Under the pieces are notes generated by a model. That model ran no database searches and was not told the origin of the DNA. It saw nothing but the letters and a program-made list of their open reading frames with translations. The position numbers and the translations under genes are program-made. Shown one piece after another: positions 30,070-40,189 of a DNA stretch of 64,000 nucleotides. The first letter of the stretch is position 1. Each line of letters opens with the position of its first letter. The stretch spans positions 95,896 through 159,895 of the forward strand of contig JAFKHV010000006.1 of NCBI GenBank assembly GCA_017306715.1, read 5' to 3'. This stretch comes from Legionella sp. (GTDB lineage: Bacteria > Pseudomonadota > Gammaproteobacteria > Legionellales > Legionellaceae).

Positions 30070-30528
30070 TTAGTAAGGTTTAATGATTACTTTAGTTCCG
30101 ATCCGAATAAAATTCTTACTTAACCATTGAGCTTCCTGAGGATGAATGCGCACACATCCATGACTGGCATTATAATTGGGTAAATCATAGGATCCGTGAA
30201 TAGCATAGTTTTTACTAAAAAACATGCAGTAAGGCATAGGAGCACCACCTCTTCCTACCGGGTAGCGACTGGAGCGGCATCCAGGCCCTCCTTTACTCCA
30301 AACGCGAAAACTACCAGAGGGTGTTTTGCAAGAGCGGCCAAGATCGGCGCAGTATCTTTTTCCACCCGAGCCGCGACCGGAACGAACAACCTGTCCGTTA
30401 TCGTTAATGGCCTTCCAGGATAAGGTGTTGGGATTGAAAATAAAAGTTCCAGCATGAGTCATTGAAATGGGGCTGAACAGCAATATTAAGGGTAACATCA
30501 AAAACCGCGTTGCATGCTGTATTTCCAT
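30070..30528 (-). CDS. L,D-transpeptidase, EnhA-like (YkuD fold)
   Basis: A secreted 152-residue protein with an N-terminal signal peptide ending near SMTHA and a YkuD-type catalytic domain. The catalytic block is YAIHGSYDLPNY followed by ASHGCVRIHPQEAQWL, with His and the nucleophile Cys in the classical SHGC form. Legionella 'enhanced entry' EnhA proteins are of this small single-domain type, and the match in length supports that name, but the symbol is left open because several paralogues usually exist. ATG 30528 has AAGGA six bases upstream. It is convergent with erpA. Confidence 0.85.
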   Translation of the reverse strand: MEIQHATRFLMLPLILLFSPISMTHAGTFIFNPNTLSWKAINDNGQVVRSGRGSGGKRYCADLGRSCKTPSGSFRVWSKGGPGCRSSRYPVGRGGAPMPYCMFFSKNYAIHGSYDLPNYNASHGCVRIHPQEAQWLSKNFIRIGTKVIIKPY

Positions 30529-30754
30529 AATAAATCCTTGTAATGGTAAACTCACTCTAATTTTAGTTTAAATTTACATCATTACAAACATAATTAAATC
30601 AAAAAGATAATATAAAAGACTCTCTGATCTTTCGTTGGCGCTTTAGCCAAGGTATCCTGATGAAATATATAACTTCTAAAGCGAAATCCGATTAAGCAAA
30701 ATGAAACTTTCTGTTCTACGCTTTATCATGTGGGAATTTAATAAGGATAAAAAA

Positions 30755-31186
30755 ATGAAAAATAGGATTCTAACAGCTGCATTTTTAGCAGTCATTGCAA
30801 ACGTAGGTTGGTCGGATACGACTGTCAGCACCCCAACGCCAACACCCAGCACACCACCTGTTTCAGGAACACAACCCCCTGCGACAGATAATGCATCGGA
30901 CATAACAAAAGTTGAATGGCTCAATGCCATTGTGCCTATGTTACCCGGTTTAATTTGTAAGGGATTTTTAAATGATCAAGATTTAAAGGCACGCCTCGAT
31001 ACCATAAAGATGGACTATAACCAGTGCATCAGTGTGGTACCAGAAAGTGTTACTAAATGCCGTGGACAACTTGAAGATAAAATACCTGAAAAAATCACCA
31101 ATGAAGAGGCAGCTACATGGGGCAAAGCTCTAGGTGAATGTATTGGCAAAGATTTTGCGATGAAATATCTTATACCAAAACAATAA
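30755..31186 (+). CDS. Hypothetical secreted protein with Thr/Pro linker
   Basis: A 143-residue protein. A signal peptide (MKNRILTAAFLAVIANVGWS) is followed by a low-complexity Thr/Ser/Pro linker of about 25 residues. A globular part with four cysteines comes next (LICKGF, NQCISV, TKCRGQ, GECIGK), which could form two disulfides. The ATG at 30755 has AAGGA just upstream; an upstream in-frame start would destroy the signal. I do not recognise the family. The domain is helical by pattern. It stands alone between convergent units. Confidence 0.65.
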   Translation: MKNRILTAAFLAVIANVGWSDTTVSTPTPTPSTPPVSGTQPPATDNASDITKVEWLNAIVPMLPGLICKGFLNDQDLKARLDTIKMDYNQCISVVPESVTKCRGQLEDKIPEKITNEEAATWGKALGECIGKDFAMKYLIPKQ

Positions 31187-31213
31187 TCATGAGCGTTGTG
31201 TTAAATTCCCAGA

Positions 31214-31240
31214 GCCAAGTGTTCCGAACAGACACTTGGC
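31214..31240. terminator. Hairpin between convergent hypothetical gene and dnaQ
   Basis: Perfect 9-bp inverted repeat GCCAAGTGT / ACACTTGGC with a nine-base loop, placed between the stops of two convergent genes. No strong T tract on either side, so termination is inferred from position and stem only. Confidence 0.45.
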
Positions 31241-31245
31241 ATAAA

Positions 31246-31959
31246 CTACGCTAATTCCTTATCTTCGACCCAATGGTTTACTCCTGATTTATTGACCAGA
31301 AACTCAATAAACTGTTGATGTTCAGCGAGCTCTCCCGGCTCAGCTGCCAAAATAACAGGATTGGGTAGATTCAAATGTTTAAACCGCTGATCTTGTGCAG
31401 CCTTTTTTTGATTGTGCTGTTCATCTTCAGCAAACAATTTACTCTGGCCACCGGTTAGTGCAAGATAAACTAAGGCTAAAATCTCCGCATCAAGTAAAGC
31501 GCCATGTAATTCTCGATTAAAATGATCGATACTAAACCGCTTACATAAGGCATCCAGACTGTTGCGTTGTCCAGGAAATTTTTCCCGCGCAAAAAGTAAT
31601 GTATCGAAAACAGTACAGTGTTCCTCAAGTTTTTTCCCCCAGCGCACATGGGAAAACTCAGAATTTAAGAATCCAACATCGAATACTGCATTATGGATAA
31701 TTAGCTCGGCACCCTCAACAAATCCGACAAAATCAGCAACCACATCCTGGAAAAAAGGTTTATCTTTAAGAAATTCGTCACTAATTCCGTGGACACGAAA
31801 AGCGCCCTCATCCACTGCGCGTTGTGGGTTTAAGTAGACATGAAAATGTCGCCCGGTCAGTTTTCTTTCAATAAGCTCAACGCAGCCAATTTCAATAACA
31901 CGATGGCCATGCTCATGACCGATGCCGGTGGTTTCTGTATCTAAAACGATTTGTCGCAT
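31246..31959 (-). CDS. dnaQ: DNA polymerase III epsilon subunit (proofreading)
   Basis: 3'-5' exonuclease subunit of the replicase. The DEDDh motifs are visible: VLDTETTGIG (residues 5-14), HNAVFDVGFLN (about 98-108) and HGALLDAEILA (about 162-172). The C-terminal tail after residue 185 would bind the polymerase alpha subunit. Two adjacent ATG codons (31962 and 31959) are possible starts. The first overlaps the rnhA stop as ATGA, the second has better spacing from AGAGGT. The rnhA-dnaQ pair is conserved, although often divergent in other species. Confidence 0.94.
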   Translation of the reverse strand: MRQIVLDTETTGIGHEHGHRVIEIGCVELIERKLTGRHFHVYLNPQRAVDEGAFRVHGISDEFLKDKPFFQDVVADFVGFVEGAELIIHNAVFDVGFLNSEFSHVRWGKKLEEHCTVFDTLLFAREKFPGQRNSLDALCKRFSIDHFNRELHGALLDAEILALVYLALTGGQSKLFAEDEQHNQKKAAQDQRFKHLNLPNPVILAAEPGELAEHQQFIEFLVNKSGVNHWVEDKELA

Positions 31960-32396
31960 CATTGACCTCTTAATTCATCAATCGCCTTATTTGCTAAAGC
32001 ATCCACTATATCATTTTCTTTGTGTCCTGAGTGCCCCTTTACCCAGTGCCAGGTGATTTTATGGTTCTGAGCCAATTCATCAAGGCGAACCCATAAATCC
32101 GCATTTTTTACGGGTTCTTTTTTGGCATTACGCCAACCATTAGCTTTCCAATTAGCTAGCCAGCCATTCATTCCCTGACGTAAATACTGTGAGTCCGTAT
32201 AAAGATCAACTGTGCAATTGCGAGTTAAAGCTTCAAGCCCTTTTATGGCGGCTAAAAGTTCCATACGATTGTTCGTCGTATGCGCCTCGCTGCCATACAA
32301 AGTTTTTTCATGCTGTTGATATCGTAACAAAACCCCCCAGCCACCAGGGCCAGGATTACCTTTACAAGCACCGTCAGTGTAAATTTGAATATTCAA
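31959..32396 (-). CDS. rnhA: Ribonuclease HI
   Basis: Cleaves RNA of RNA-DNA hybrids. The acidic catalytic residues are in [16 protein letters not shown] (residues 6-21), [10 protein letters not shown] (Glu near 48), [11 protein letters not shown] (Asp near 70) and [12 protein letters not shown] (Asp near 134). Length 145 is normal for the E. coli type with a basic protrusion ([12 protein letters not shown]). The start is TTG at 32396, with AGGAG just upstream and no ATG nearby. Confidence 0.94.
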   Translation of the reverse strand: MNIQIYTDGACKGNPGPGGWGVLLRYQQHEKTLYGSEAHTTNNRMELLAAIKGLEALTRNCTVDLYTDSQYLRQGMNGWLANWKANGWRNAKKEPVKNADLWVRLDELAQNHKITWHWVKGHSGHKENDIVDALANKAIDELRGQ

Positions 32397-32407
32397 GGTA
32401 CTCCTAA

Positions 32408-33943
32408 CTATTCATCGAGCATACCCCATTTTTGAGGTATGAATTGCGCAAAAACGCCATGGTAGACTTGTTTTTTAATGCGTTCAATCTCTGGAGCAAA
32501 AAAACGATCTTCATCATATACTGGAACATCTTTTCGGACTTGATTATGCACTTTTTGTAGTAATTGCGAACTTTTAAGCGGTTGCCTTAAATCAATTCCC
32601 TGACTCGCAGCAAGCAACTCAATAGCCAAAATTGTTGCCGTATTATCATTCATGTTTTCTAAACGACGCGCCGCATTAGTAGCCATTGAAACATGATCCT
32701 CCTGGTTTGCAGAGGTGGGCAAGCTATCTACTGAGTGTGGGTGTGCAAGGGCTTTGTTATCACTGGCACATGCTGCAGCGGTGACATGAGGAATCATAAA
32801 ACCAGAATTTAACCCACTTTCGCGGATTAAGAATCCGGGTAGTGAACTAAAATATTTATCAATTAGTAGAGCAATGCGTCTCTCCGATGCAGCACCAATC
32901 TCTGCAATCGCTAATGCGAGGTTATCTGCGGCGAGTGCGATAATTTCACCGTGGAAATTCCCTCCAGAGACGATATCCCCTGTTTCAGAAAAGACTAAAG
33001 GATTATCAGAGACCGCGTTCGCTTCAACCTCTAACGTTTCACGTACAAAATTTATCTGATGTAAAATCGCGCCCATAATTTGCGGCTGGCATCTTAATGA
33101 ATAGGGATCCTGCACTCTGGAACAATTTATATGGGATTGCCTAATCTCACTTCCGGCTAAAAGATTTCGATAAACTGCTGCAACTTCCTGCTGTGTTTTG
33201 TGTTTACGAATCTTATGAATCCGCTCATCGAAAGGAACATCACTTCCTGATGCAGCATCTACAGTTAAAGCCCCGGCAATTAGCGCTGTATTGAATAATT
33301 TTTCTGCATCGAACAAGGCTATTAATGCGATTGCTGTTGATACCTGTAAGCCATTAAGTAATGCAAGCCCTTCTTTTGCCTGGAGCGTCATGGGTTTTAG
33401 TCCCGCAATAGCAAGTCCCTCAACAGCAGGGATAATCTGCCCCTGAAAACGCACCTCCCCTATTCCCAATAAGGGCAAGGCCATGTGAGCCAAAGGGGCT
33501 AAATCACCTGAGGCACCCACTGAACCTTTTGCGGGTATACAGGGGTATACCCCATGATTAAATAAGGCAAGCAAAGCTTCAATTATCTCTAAGCGTATTC
33601 CAGAGTATCCTTGAGCCAAATTATTTACTTTAAGTAATAAAACCAAAGAGACCACAGCATCGCTAAGCAAGGGGCCAACTCCGCAAGCATGGGATAACAC
33701 AATATTCCGTTGCAATTGACACAAATGCTCAGGGGAGATGATCTGATCAGCCAATGAACCAAAACCCGTGTTTATGCCATACACCGTCCTTTTTTCAGCA
33801 ACAATCGTTTGCACCGTTTGTGCTGAAGCAGCAATAGCGGGCAACGCTGAATCAGCAAGTACACAGTGAGCATTTTCCTGAATTATTTGTTGCAAACAAC
33901 CCAGGGTTAGATGCCCTGGATTTAGAATAAAATGAGAAGACAT
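32408..33943 (-). CDS. hutH: Histidine ammonia-lyase
   Basis: Deaminates L-histidine to urocanate. The self-forming MIO cofactor triad Ala-Ser-Gly is in [17 protein letters not shown] (about residues 140-156), with the Tyr of [11 protein letters not shown] (about 53) also present. Length 511 is normal. ATG 33943 has AAGGAG five bases upstream. It lies 22 bases after hutU, giving a hutU-hutH pair. hutI, hutG and a HutC repressor are not in the window. Confidence 0.95.
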   Translation of the reverse strand: MSSHFILNPGHLTLGCLQQIIQENAHCVLADSALPAIAASAQTVQTIVAEKRTVYGINTGFGSLADQIISPEHLCQLQRNIVLSHACGVGPLLSDAVVSLVLLLKVNNLAQGYSGIRLEIIEALLALFNHGVYPCIPAKGSVGASGDLAPLAHMALPLLGIGEVRFQGQIIPAVEGLAIAGLKPMTLQAKEGLALLNGLQVSTAIALIALFDAEKLFNTALIAGALTVDAASGSDVPFDERIHKIRKHKTQQEVAAVYRNLLAGSEIRQSHINCSRVQDPYSLRCQPQIMGAILHQINFVRETLEVEANAVSDNPLVFSETGDIVSGGNFHGEIIALAADNLALAIAEIGAASERRIALLIDKYFSSLPGFLIRESGLNSGFMIPHVTAAACASDNKALAHPHSVDSLPTSANQEDHVSMATNAARRLENMNDNTATILAIELLAASQGIDLRQPLKSSQLLQKVHNQVRKDVPVYDEDRFFAPEIERIKKQVYHGVFAQFIPQKWGMLDE

Positions 33944-33965
33944 CAAAACTCCTTGTTAACAACGA

Positions 33966-35660
33966 TTATCTAGGCTGGTTTTCTTCCGAATCTGGAGCAT
34001 CACACATGGGTAACCACAGCTTATGCTCATGAGCACATTCCTGAGCCTGTGTGTAGCCTGCGTCTGCATGGCGCATAACTCCTGTGGCCGGGTCATTAAA
34101 AAGCACTCGCTGTAGACGACGAGCAGCCTCCTCTGTGCCATCAGCCACGATGACTACTCCAGCATGCTGCGAAAATCCCATGCCTACACCGCCACCATGA
34201 TGAATACTCACCCAAGTAGCGCCACTGGCGCAATTAAGCAATGCATTAAGAAGTGGCCAATCAGAAACAGCATCACTACCATCGAGCATTGCTTCAGTCT
34301 CGCGATTCGGACTGGCCACTGAACCCGAATCAAGATGATCCCGCCCGATTACGATGGGCGCTTTTACTTCGCCATTTTTAACCATGTCGTTAAAAGCCAA
34401 GGCCAGGCGCGCGCGATCTTTTAGTCCCACCCAGCATATGCGAGCGGGTAACCCTTGAAATGATATTTTCTCCCGAGCCATATCAAGCCATTGATGTAAT
34501 GACCTATTATCAGGAAGGAGTTCTTTAACTTTTGTATCGGTAGCATAGATATCTTCTGGATCTCCAGATAATGCAACCCAGCGGAATGGTCCAATGCCCT
34601 CACAAAATAATGGTCTAATGTAGGTAGGAACAAATCCTGGGAAGGAAAATGCATCCCTTTCGCCTGCCTCAAAGGCCATTTGACGAATATTGTTGCCATA
34701 ATCAAACACAGGGATGCCTCTTTTTTGAAATTGCAGCATCGCATGTACCTGTTGCTGCATTGATTTTTTTGCTTCAGATATTACTGTTTGAGGTTGTGAG
34801 ATACGCATATCAGCGGCTTGTTCCAAAGTCCATCCTGCAGGTAAATACCCGTTCAACGGATCATGCGCGCTGGTTTGGTCCGTAACTAAGGCGGGCTGCG
34901 CATTTAGAGCGACCAACTTGGGAAAAATTTCCGCAGCATTGCCAAGAAGTGCCACTGAGAGTGGCTCTTGTTTCATACAAGACTCTTTAATCCAACCTAA
35001 AGCTTCTTCCAAATTGGTTGTATATCGATCGAGATAACGTGTTTTTAATCTTTTTTCAATGCGGGTTTTGTCGCATTCAACAGCTAAAACGCTTGCTCCA
35101 GCCATCGTGCCTGCCAGTGGTTGAGCACCCCCCATGCCCCCCAAGCCGCCAGTAAGAATCCAGCGACCCCGCAAATCCCCTTGGTAATGAATTCTGGCAG
35201 CAGACATAAAGGTCTCATAGGTTCCTTGGACAATACCCTGAGAGCCGATATATATCCAGCTACCAGCAGTCATTTGCCCATACATCATGAGTCCTTTTTT
35301 ATCGAGTTCGTTAAAGTATTCCCATGTAGCCCATCGGGGTACTATATTCGAATTGGCAATAAGAACCCGTGGGGCATCAGCGTGTGTTTTAAACACACCC
35401 ACAGGTTTCCCTGATTGGATTAGTAGTGTTTCATCCGCATCGAGCTGAATTAAAACCTCAACGATTTTATGGAAGCAGTCCCAGTTTCTTGCAGCTTTAC
35501 CCAGTCCCCCATAAACAATCAGCTCATCTGGATTCTCAGCGACATCTGGATGCAAATTATTATAAAGCATTCTTAGTGCTGCTTCAGTGAGCCAGCTTTT
35601 TGCTGTCAGTGTAGTCCCTGTTAAGCCGTTAATTAGATTTTGACGTGTGATTTCAGACAT
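33966..35660 (-). CDS. hutU: Urocanate hydratase
   Basis: NAD+-dependent enzyme that converts urocanate to imidazolonepropionate, the second step of histidine use. A 564-residue protein close to bacterial HutU (about 555). The NAD-binding region [20 protein letters not shown] (about residues 168-187) and the late active-site block [15 protein letters not shown] (about 498-512) are visible. GGGAG precedes the ATG at 35660. The upstream region shares repeats with the divergent peptide transporter. Confidence 0.95.
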   Translation of the reverse strand: MSEITRQNLINGLTGTTLTAKSWLTEAALRMLYNNLHPDVAENPDELIVYGGLGKAARNWDCFHKIVEVLIQLDADETLLIQSGKPVGVFKTHADAPRVLIANSNIVPRWATWEYFNELDKKGLMMYGQMTAGSWIYIGSQGIVQGTYETFMSAARIHYQGDLRGRWILTGGLGGMGGAQPLAGTMAGASVLAVECDKTRIEKRLKTRYLDRYTTNLEEALGWIKESCMKQEPLSVALLGNAAEIFPKLVALNAQPALVTDQTSAHDPLNGYLPAGWTLEQAADMRISQPQTVISEAKKSMQQQVHAMLQFQKRGIPVFDYGNNIRQMAFEAGERDAFSFPGFVPTYIRPLFCEGIGPFRWVALSGDPEDIYATDTKVKELLPDNRSLHQWLDMAREKISFQGLPARICWVGLKDRARLALAFNDMVKNGEVKAPIVIGRDHLDSGSVASPNRETEAMLDGSDAVSDWPLLNALLNCASGATWVSIHHGGGVGMGFSQHAGVVIVADGTEEAARRLQRVLFNDPATGVMRHADAGYTQAQECAHEHKLWLPMCDAPDSEENQPR

Positions 35661-35679
35661 ATAACACTCCCTGTTGTGA

Positions 35680-35762
35680 ATGAAGCAAATAATACACCAG
35701 ACCGTCTAAAGAGCCTAGATTTTAGCATGAAGCAAATAAGTCTCAGCACAGAATATTTGCTT
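35680..35762. promoter_or_regulatory. Repeated 9-mer, candidate operator cluster between hutU and POT transporter
   Basis: AAGCAAATA occurs at 35683-35691 and 35730-35738 on the plus strand (within a 13-base direct repeat ATGAAGCAAATAA) and inverted as TATTTGCTT at 35754-35762. All three copies fall inside the 174-base gap between the divergent hutU and transporter genes. The last two form a perfect 9-bp inverted repeat with a 15-base spacer. Binding by a regulator is inference. Confidence 0.4.
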
Positions 35763-35834
35763 AGCGCTTAGCTGTTCTCTAATTCACCTACTGGTGCTAT
35801 ACTGGAAAAATTTGAATTAGATGTTGACTAAAAC

Positions 35835-37289
35835 GTGACAGATTATATTGAAAAGCACCCCAAATCTTTGCGGATCTATTTTGCTACAGAAATGTGGGAA
35901 CGTTATGGTTTCTATGTTGTACAATCTCTTCTTGCACTTTATCTAGCCCTCCATTTTGATTGGCCCGATAAAAAAATCTATGCCTTAGTGGGTTCTTTTA
36001 CTGCGTTAACCTATCTCTCACCGGTAGTCGGGGGTTGGATAGCAGATAAGCTCATAGGACAAAAAAGAGCGATATTATTGGGTGCGCTAGTTTTACTCGC
36101 AAGTTATCTTCTCCTTTCATTTGGTAGCAGCAGCTACGCTTTAACTGCCTCACTGGCAGGGATTGCTGTCGGTACCGGATTATTAAAACCGAATATTTCC
36201 TCATTGTTAGGAAATGAATATTTACAAGGTTCGGCACGACGCGAAAGTGGCTTCACCATCTTTTACATGGGAATAACAACCGGTATTATACTCGGAACTA
36301 CAGTACCCAGCTTACTAAACGCACGATACGGTTGGGAAGCTTCCTTCATCAGTGCGGCTTTGGGTATGATTTTCGCATTTATAATTTTTGCTGCAGGAAT
36401 TAAAATTTATCGTATTAAAGATTATAACCCTTACTTTTTTTCGATAAAAAAGATAGGCATTGCTTTTCTCTTAATGCTTCTTTTATGGACTTTTTGTTTT
36501 TATATTTTAACATCCCCGCGTTTAGCCAATGTGACCTTTGGATTAGTTGTTCTCTTTTCAGCTGGATACATTGCCTATGCGGTAAATGATGAGGACACCA
36601 ATCAATCACGTCAAACGCTCGTTATTGGTTCGTTGTGTATTATCTCTGTGGTATTTTGGTCGTTTTACTTCCAGATGTTTATGTCTCTCACTTTATTTAT
36701 TTCGCGTGTAGTACATCCCATGTTTTGTGGAATCCGCTTCCCTGCCCCGTATTACGTAACCATACAAAGTATCGGCATGCTTGTTTTTGGATATTTTTTA
36801 GCCAAAAAGAATCCACAATATTCTCTAGTAGAACGCGGGTTAAGTATCGGTAGAAAATTTTTATGGGCAATTTTCATCATCACCGCAGCCTACGCAATAA
36901 TTGCACTTGTGAGTAATTTTACGAACCGTTGGGCACTGATTAGTCCTATTTTGATTATCCCTGCCTATCTTATGTTTTCGCTGGCAGAACTATTGTTATC
37001 GCCCGTAGGATTATCAGCCATCACCCTTTTAGCCGATAAGAATAAAGTAAGCACTATGATGGGTATTTTCTTCGTTTCGCTTGGTATAGGCGGCTTTCTC
37101 TCAGGCAAACTCGCAAACCTTACAGCAATTCCTGCGGGGGAAACTGATATTCCAACGCTTAAGGCTTTATATGCTGCTGCATTCACCCAGCAATTGGGGA
37201 TTTTGTTTATCGCAACTATAGCATGCATCGTATTATTCGCTGTAATTAAGTTTCTGCTCACAAATGTTGAGGTTAGTCGAGCAAATTAA
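35835..37289 (+). CDS. Proton-dependent oligopeptide transporter, POT/PTR family
   Basis: A 484-residue inner-membrane symporter importing di- and tripeptides with protons. The family motif ATEMWERYGFYVVQSLLALYL is split over TM1 (about residues 17-37, with the ExxER element). GGWIADKLIGQKRAILLGA (about 71-89) and FTIFYMGITTGIILG in TM5 are typical. The start appears to be GTG at 35835, and no ATG or clear ribosome site is near. It is divergent from hutU; peptide import and histidine breakdown would fit an amino-acid-fed organism. Confidence 0.87.
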   Translation: MTDYIEKHPKSLRIYFATEMWERYGFYVVQSLLALYLALHFDWPDKKIYALVGSFTALTYLSPVVGGWIADKLIGQKRAILLGALVLLASYLLLSFGSSSYALTASLAGIAVGTGLLKPNISSLLGNEYLQGSARRESGFTIFYMGITTGIILGTTVPSLLNARYGWEASFISAALGMIFAFIIFAAGIKIYRIKDYNPYFFSIKKIGIAFLLMLLLWTFCFYILTSPRLANVTFGLVVLFSAGYIAYAVNDEDTNQSRQTLVIGSLCIISVVFWSFYFQMFMSLTLFISRVVHPMFCGIRFPAPYYVTIQSIGMLVFGYFLAKKNPQYSLVERGLSIGRKFLWAIFIITAAYAIIALVSNFTNRWALISPILIIPAYLMFSLAELLLSPVGLSAITLLADKNKVSTMMGIFFVSLGIGGFLSGKLANLTAIPAGETDIPTLKALYAAAFTQQLGILFIATIACIVLFAVIKFLLTNVEVSRAN

Positions 37290-37301
37290 GTGCTTAATCC
37301 C

Positions 37302-37328
37302 ATCGCCGCACTGTTTATGCGCGGCGAT
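37302..37328 (+). terminator. Hairpin after the peptide transporter
   Basis: Perfect 8-bp inverted repeat ATCGCCGC / GCGGCGAT with an 11-base loop, 13 bases after the transporter stop, followed within about 12 bases by a run of five T. Likely a rho-independent terminator with a distant T tract. Confidence 0.5.
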
Positions 37329-37401
37329 TGGCGCTAACCCTTTTTATATGAAAAAAATCCTGTTATCATTGCTGGTTTTTTGAACTTACCTTTAGGCTTA
37401 T

Positions 37402-37734
37402 ATGTCAAACCGTCATCCTATGCTTGATAAATTGCTCCATATTCTTGATGAGAATCAGGCAGTAGACATTAAAATACTTGATGTACGTAATCAAACCGCG
37501 ATTACTGATTATATGATTATTACCTCTGGACGGGCTTCTCGCCATGTGAAAGCCATTGCGCAAAAAGTATTAGAGGAAATGAAAGCTGCAGGTTTCCCCG
37601 CATTAAACAGTAATGGTATGGAGAATGGTGAGTGGATACTTATCGATTTTAATGATTTCATTGTCCATATTATGCAAGCAGAAACCCGTCAATACTATAA
37701 TCTTGAAGGCTTATGGGATGACCAGCCTAAATAA
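37402..37734 (+). CDS. rsfS: Ribosomal silencing factor
   Basis: RsfS binds L14 of the large subunit and blocks subunit joining under starvation. The 110-residue protein shows the family pattern ITDYMIITSGRASRHVKAIA (about residues 33-52) and WILIDFNDFIVHIM (about 78-91), with the terminal YYNLEGLW. rlmH follows 3 bases after the stop, a near-universal pair. Confidence 0.94.
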   Translation: MSNRHPMLDKLLHILDENQAVDIKILDVRNQTAITDYMIITSGRASRHVKAIAQKVLEEMKAAGFPALNSNGMENGEWILIDFNDFIVHIMQAETRQYYNLEGLWDDQPK

Positions 37735-37737
37735 TTT

Positions 37738-38208
37738 ATGCTTAAATTCACAGTAATATCCCTTGGAAATAAAATGCCTTCTTGGGTCGTAGAAGGCACG
37801 GAAGAGTATACAAAACGATTTACAGATGGAGTTCAATTAAAATTAATTGAACTCCCACTTATCCGTCGTCATAAAGCCGCCGATATTCAACGCATAATGG
37901 AAAAAGAAGCAAATTTAATAAAAGATGCGATACCAACTGGATCTTATGTGGTCGCACTCGCCATTGCCGGGAAGACATTTTCCAGCGAACAACTCGCATC
38001 AAGAATTAGCCAACTGCAACAGGCAAACAGTCATCTTTGTCTTCTGATTGGTGGGCCCGAAGGTCTAACAGAGAAAACTCTTGCCGCGTGTCACGAACAA
38101 TGGTCTTTGTCAAAACTGACACTTCCTCATCCTCTGGCACGAATTTTTCTTATTGAAACCCTTTATCGGGCTTGTGCAATTATCAATAACCATCCTTATC
38201 ATAAATAA
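37738..38208 (+). CDS. rlmH: 23S rRNA (pseudouridine1915-N3)-methyltransferase
   Basis: SPOUT-class methyltransferase acting on 23S rRNA helix 69 in the assembled ribosome. A 156-residue protein with the SAM knot [13 protein letters not shown] (about 101-113) and the conserved C-terminus [20 protein letters not shown] and YHK end. Directly downstream of rsfS and ahead of mrdA, an order found in many gammaproteobacteria. Confidence 0.96.
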   Translation: MLKFTVISLGNKMPSWVVEGTEEYTKRFTDGVQLKLIELPLIRRHKAADIQRIMEKEANLIKDAIPTGSYVVALAIAGKTFSSEQLASRISQLQQANSHLCLLIGGPEGLTEKTLAACHEQWSLSKLTLPHPLARIFLIETLYRACAIINNHPYHK

Positions 38209-38323
38209 TTTTCTATTCCAAAGTTTGAAATTTTTAATAACCGATAATTCTCATTGAGATAAATAGCCAAATTTATTATTTTCAGTTACCATGAACCCTT
38301 TTGTAATTATTGTTTGATGTACG

Positions 38324-40189
38324 ATGAGTTTGAATTCATCCTTTAGAAATTATCAAAGTGAAACGGTTCACCAGAGTTTTCGACTCAATCTACTTGTCGC
38401 TTTTATTATCATTTTATCACTCGTTTTAATTTTACGTCTCGCTTATTTGCAAATCTCCGAGTTTAAAAAATATCACACGCTATCGCTTAAAAATCAAATG
38501 AGCATCACTCCTATCGCCCCGCCCCGAGGGGTAATTTTAGATCGTAACGGTGTTCTATTAGCAGAAAACATTCCAGTGTATGTTCTAGAGATAACACCTG
38601 AGCATGTTAAAGATATGGAAAAAACCTTGAATCAATTGCGCGAGCTGATTCCATCCATTAGCGACGACGATGTAAGCAATTTCACACGTGCTCGAAAACA
38701 AAATCGCTCCTTTATGCCGATCCCAATTAAACTTAAGCTTACTCAAGAAGAGGTAGCATTATTTGCGATCAATCAATATCATTTTCCAGGTGTGAGTATC
38801 AAAGCACGACTCATGCGCCATTATCCCTTAGGCGAGGTAACAGCCCATGCCTTAGGTTATGTAGGTCGAATTAATATTCAAGAATTACGGACAGTCGACA
38901 CAGCAAATTATCGAGCGACCAATTTCATTGGAAAATCCGGTATCGAAAAATATTATGAGGATATCTTGCATGGTAAAGTGGGTTACCAAATAGCAGAAAC
39001 GGATGTCAGTGGGCGCACTTTACGTGTCGTTAATAAAATTAACCCTGTATCCGGTGCCAAGCTTTATTTAAGTCTCGATGTTCGTCTTCAGAAAGCAGCC
39101 TATGAAGCATTATTAGATAAACGCGGGGCTGCAGTCGTCATTAATTCACAAAATGGTGAAGTATTGGCAATGGCAAGCTCTCCAAGTTTTGACCCAAACT
39201 TATTTGTGAGTGGCGTAAGCACAGAGGATTATAAAAAGCTGTCAAACACACTGCAAAGGCCTCTTTTTAATCGCGCTGTACGCGGTGTCTACCCACCGGC
39301 TTCAACGATTAAGCCATTTGTAGGACTTGCGGGTCTTGATAAAGGATTTATCAACACCCAAAGCTCAATTTATGATCCGGGAAAGTTTAAGCTTGCTAAT
39401 TCAAGTCATATTTATCGAGATTGGAAAAAAACCGGCCATGGAATGATGAATTTCAAGCGCTCCATTACTGTTTCCTGTGATACTTTTTACTATCATTTAG
39501 GAAACAGAATGGGCATAACCAATATAGAAGATATGTTGGTGAAATTTGGCCTTGGGCACTTAAGCCAAATTGATTTACATGAAGAGGCCTCGGGTATCGT
39601 GCCCAGTTTACGGTGGAAGAAACAAACTAAAGGAGTTACCTGGTACCCTGGTGATACCTTAATTACCGCTATCGGTCAAGGGTTTATGCTTGCGACCCCC
39701 TTACAGTTAGCGAATGCAACCGCCTCATTGAGTCAGCATGGTCAGCGCTTCCGACCTCATCTTCTGATTAAAACCGTTAATAGCGATGATAATTCTATAA
39801 AGCATTATAAAGCAGTAGAGGAATATCCAGTTTACTTACATGATGAAGCCAACTGGGATATTGTTAAAGAAGCTATGCAGAGCGTGCTCACCAGTAATGA
39901 GGGCACAGGCTATCGTTTTGGACGTAATCCCCCTTATCCTGTTGCCGGAAAAACAGGTACAGCGCAAGTTTTTAGCGGCAGGCAATATGAAAAAACACGC
40001 TACGAAGACATCCCCGAGGCATTACGCGATAATTCACTATTTATTGCCTTTACTCCCGTAGAAAAACCTGAAATTGCTATTGCCGTAGTGGTCGAAAATG
40101 ATGTCGCCGCGTCTACCGTTGCGCGAAAAATTCTCGACACTTATTACAAACTAAACCCTTTGAAGCCCCATGATGAATCGAAATCATAA
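38324..40189 (+). CDS. mrdA: Penicillin-binding protein 2
   Basis: Transpeptidase of the elongasome, inserting peptidoglycan along the side wall with RodA. The 621-residue protein has a single membrane anchor (about 21-43), a dimerisation/pedestal domain (about 60-230) and a penicillin-binding domain. It carries SxxK as PASTIKPFVG (Ser near 328), SxD as VSCDTFYYHLG (about 385) and KTG in VAGKTGTAQV (about 543). It overlaps rodA by 20 bases. Confidence 0.96.
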   Translation: MSLNSSFRNYQSETVHQSFRLNLLVAFIIILSLVLILRLAYLQISEFKKYHTLSLKNQMSITPIAPPRGVILDRNGVLLAENIPVYVLEITPEHVKDMEKTLNQLRELIPSISDDDVSNFTRARKQNRSFMPIPIKLKLTQEEVALFAINQYHFPGVSIKARLMRHYPLGEVTAHALGYVGRINIQELRTVDTANYRATNFIGKSGIEKYYEDILHGKVGYQIAETDVSGRTLRVVNKINPVSGAKLYLSLDVRLQKAAYEALLDKRGAAVVINSQNGEVLAMASSPSFDPNLFVSGVSTEDYKKLSNTLQRPLFNRAVRGVYPPASTIKPFVGLAGLDKGFINTQSSIYDPGKFKLANSSHIYRDWKKTGHGMMNFKRSITVSCDTFYYHLGNRMGITNIEDMLVKFGLGHLSQIDLHEEASGIVPSLRWKKQTKGVTWYPGDTLITAIGQGFMLATPLQLANATASLSQHGQRFRPHLLIKTVNSDDNSIKHYKAVEEYPVYLHDEANWDIVKEAMQSVLTSNEGTGYRFGRNPPYPVAGKTGTAQVFSGRQYEKTRYEDIPEALRDNSLFIAFTPVEKPEIAIAVVVENDVAASTVARKILDTYYKLNPLKPHDESKS

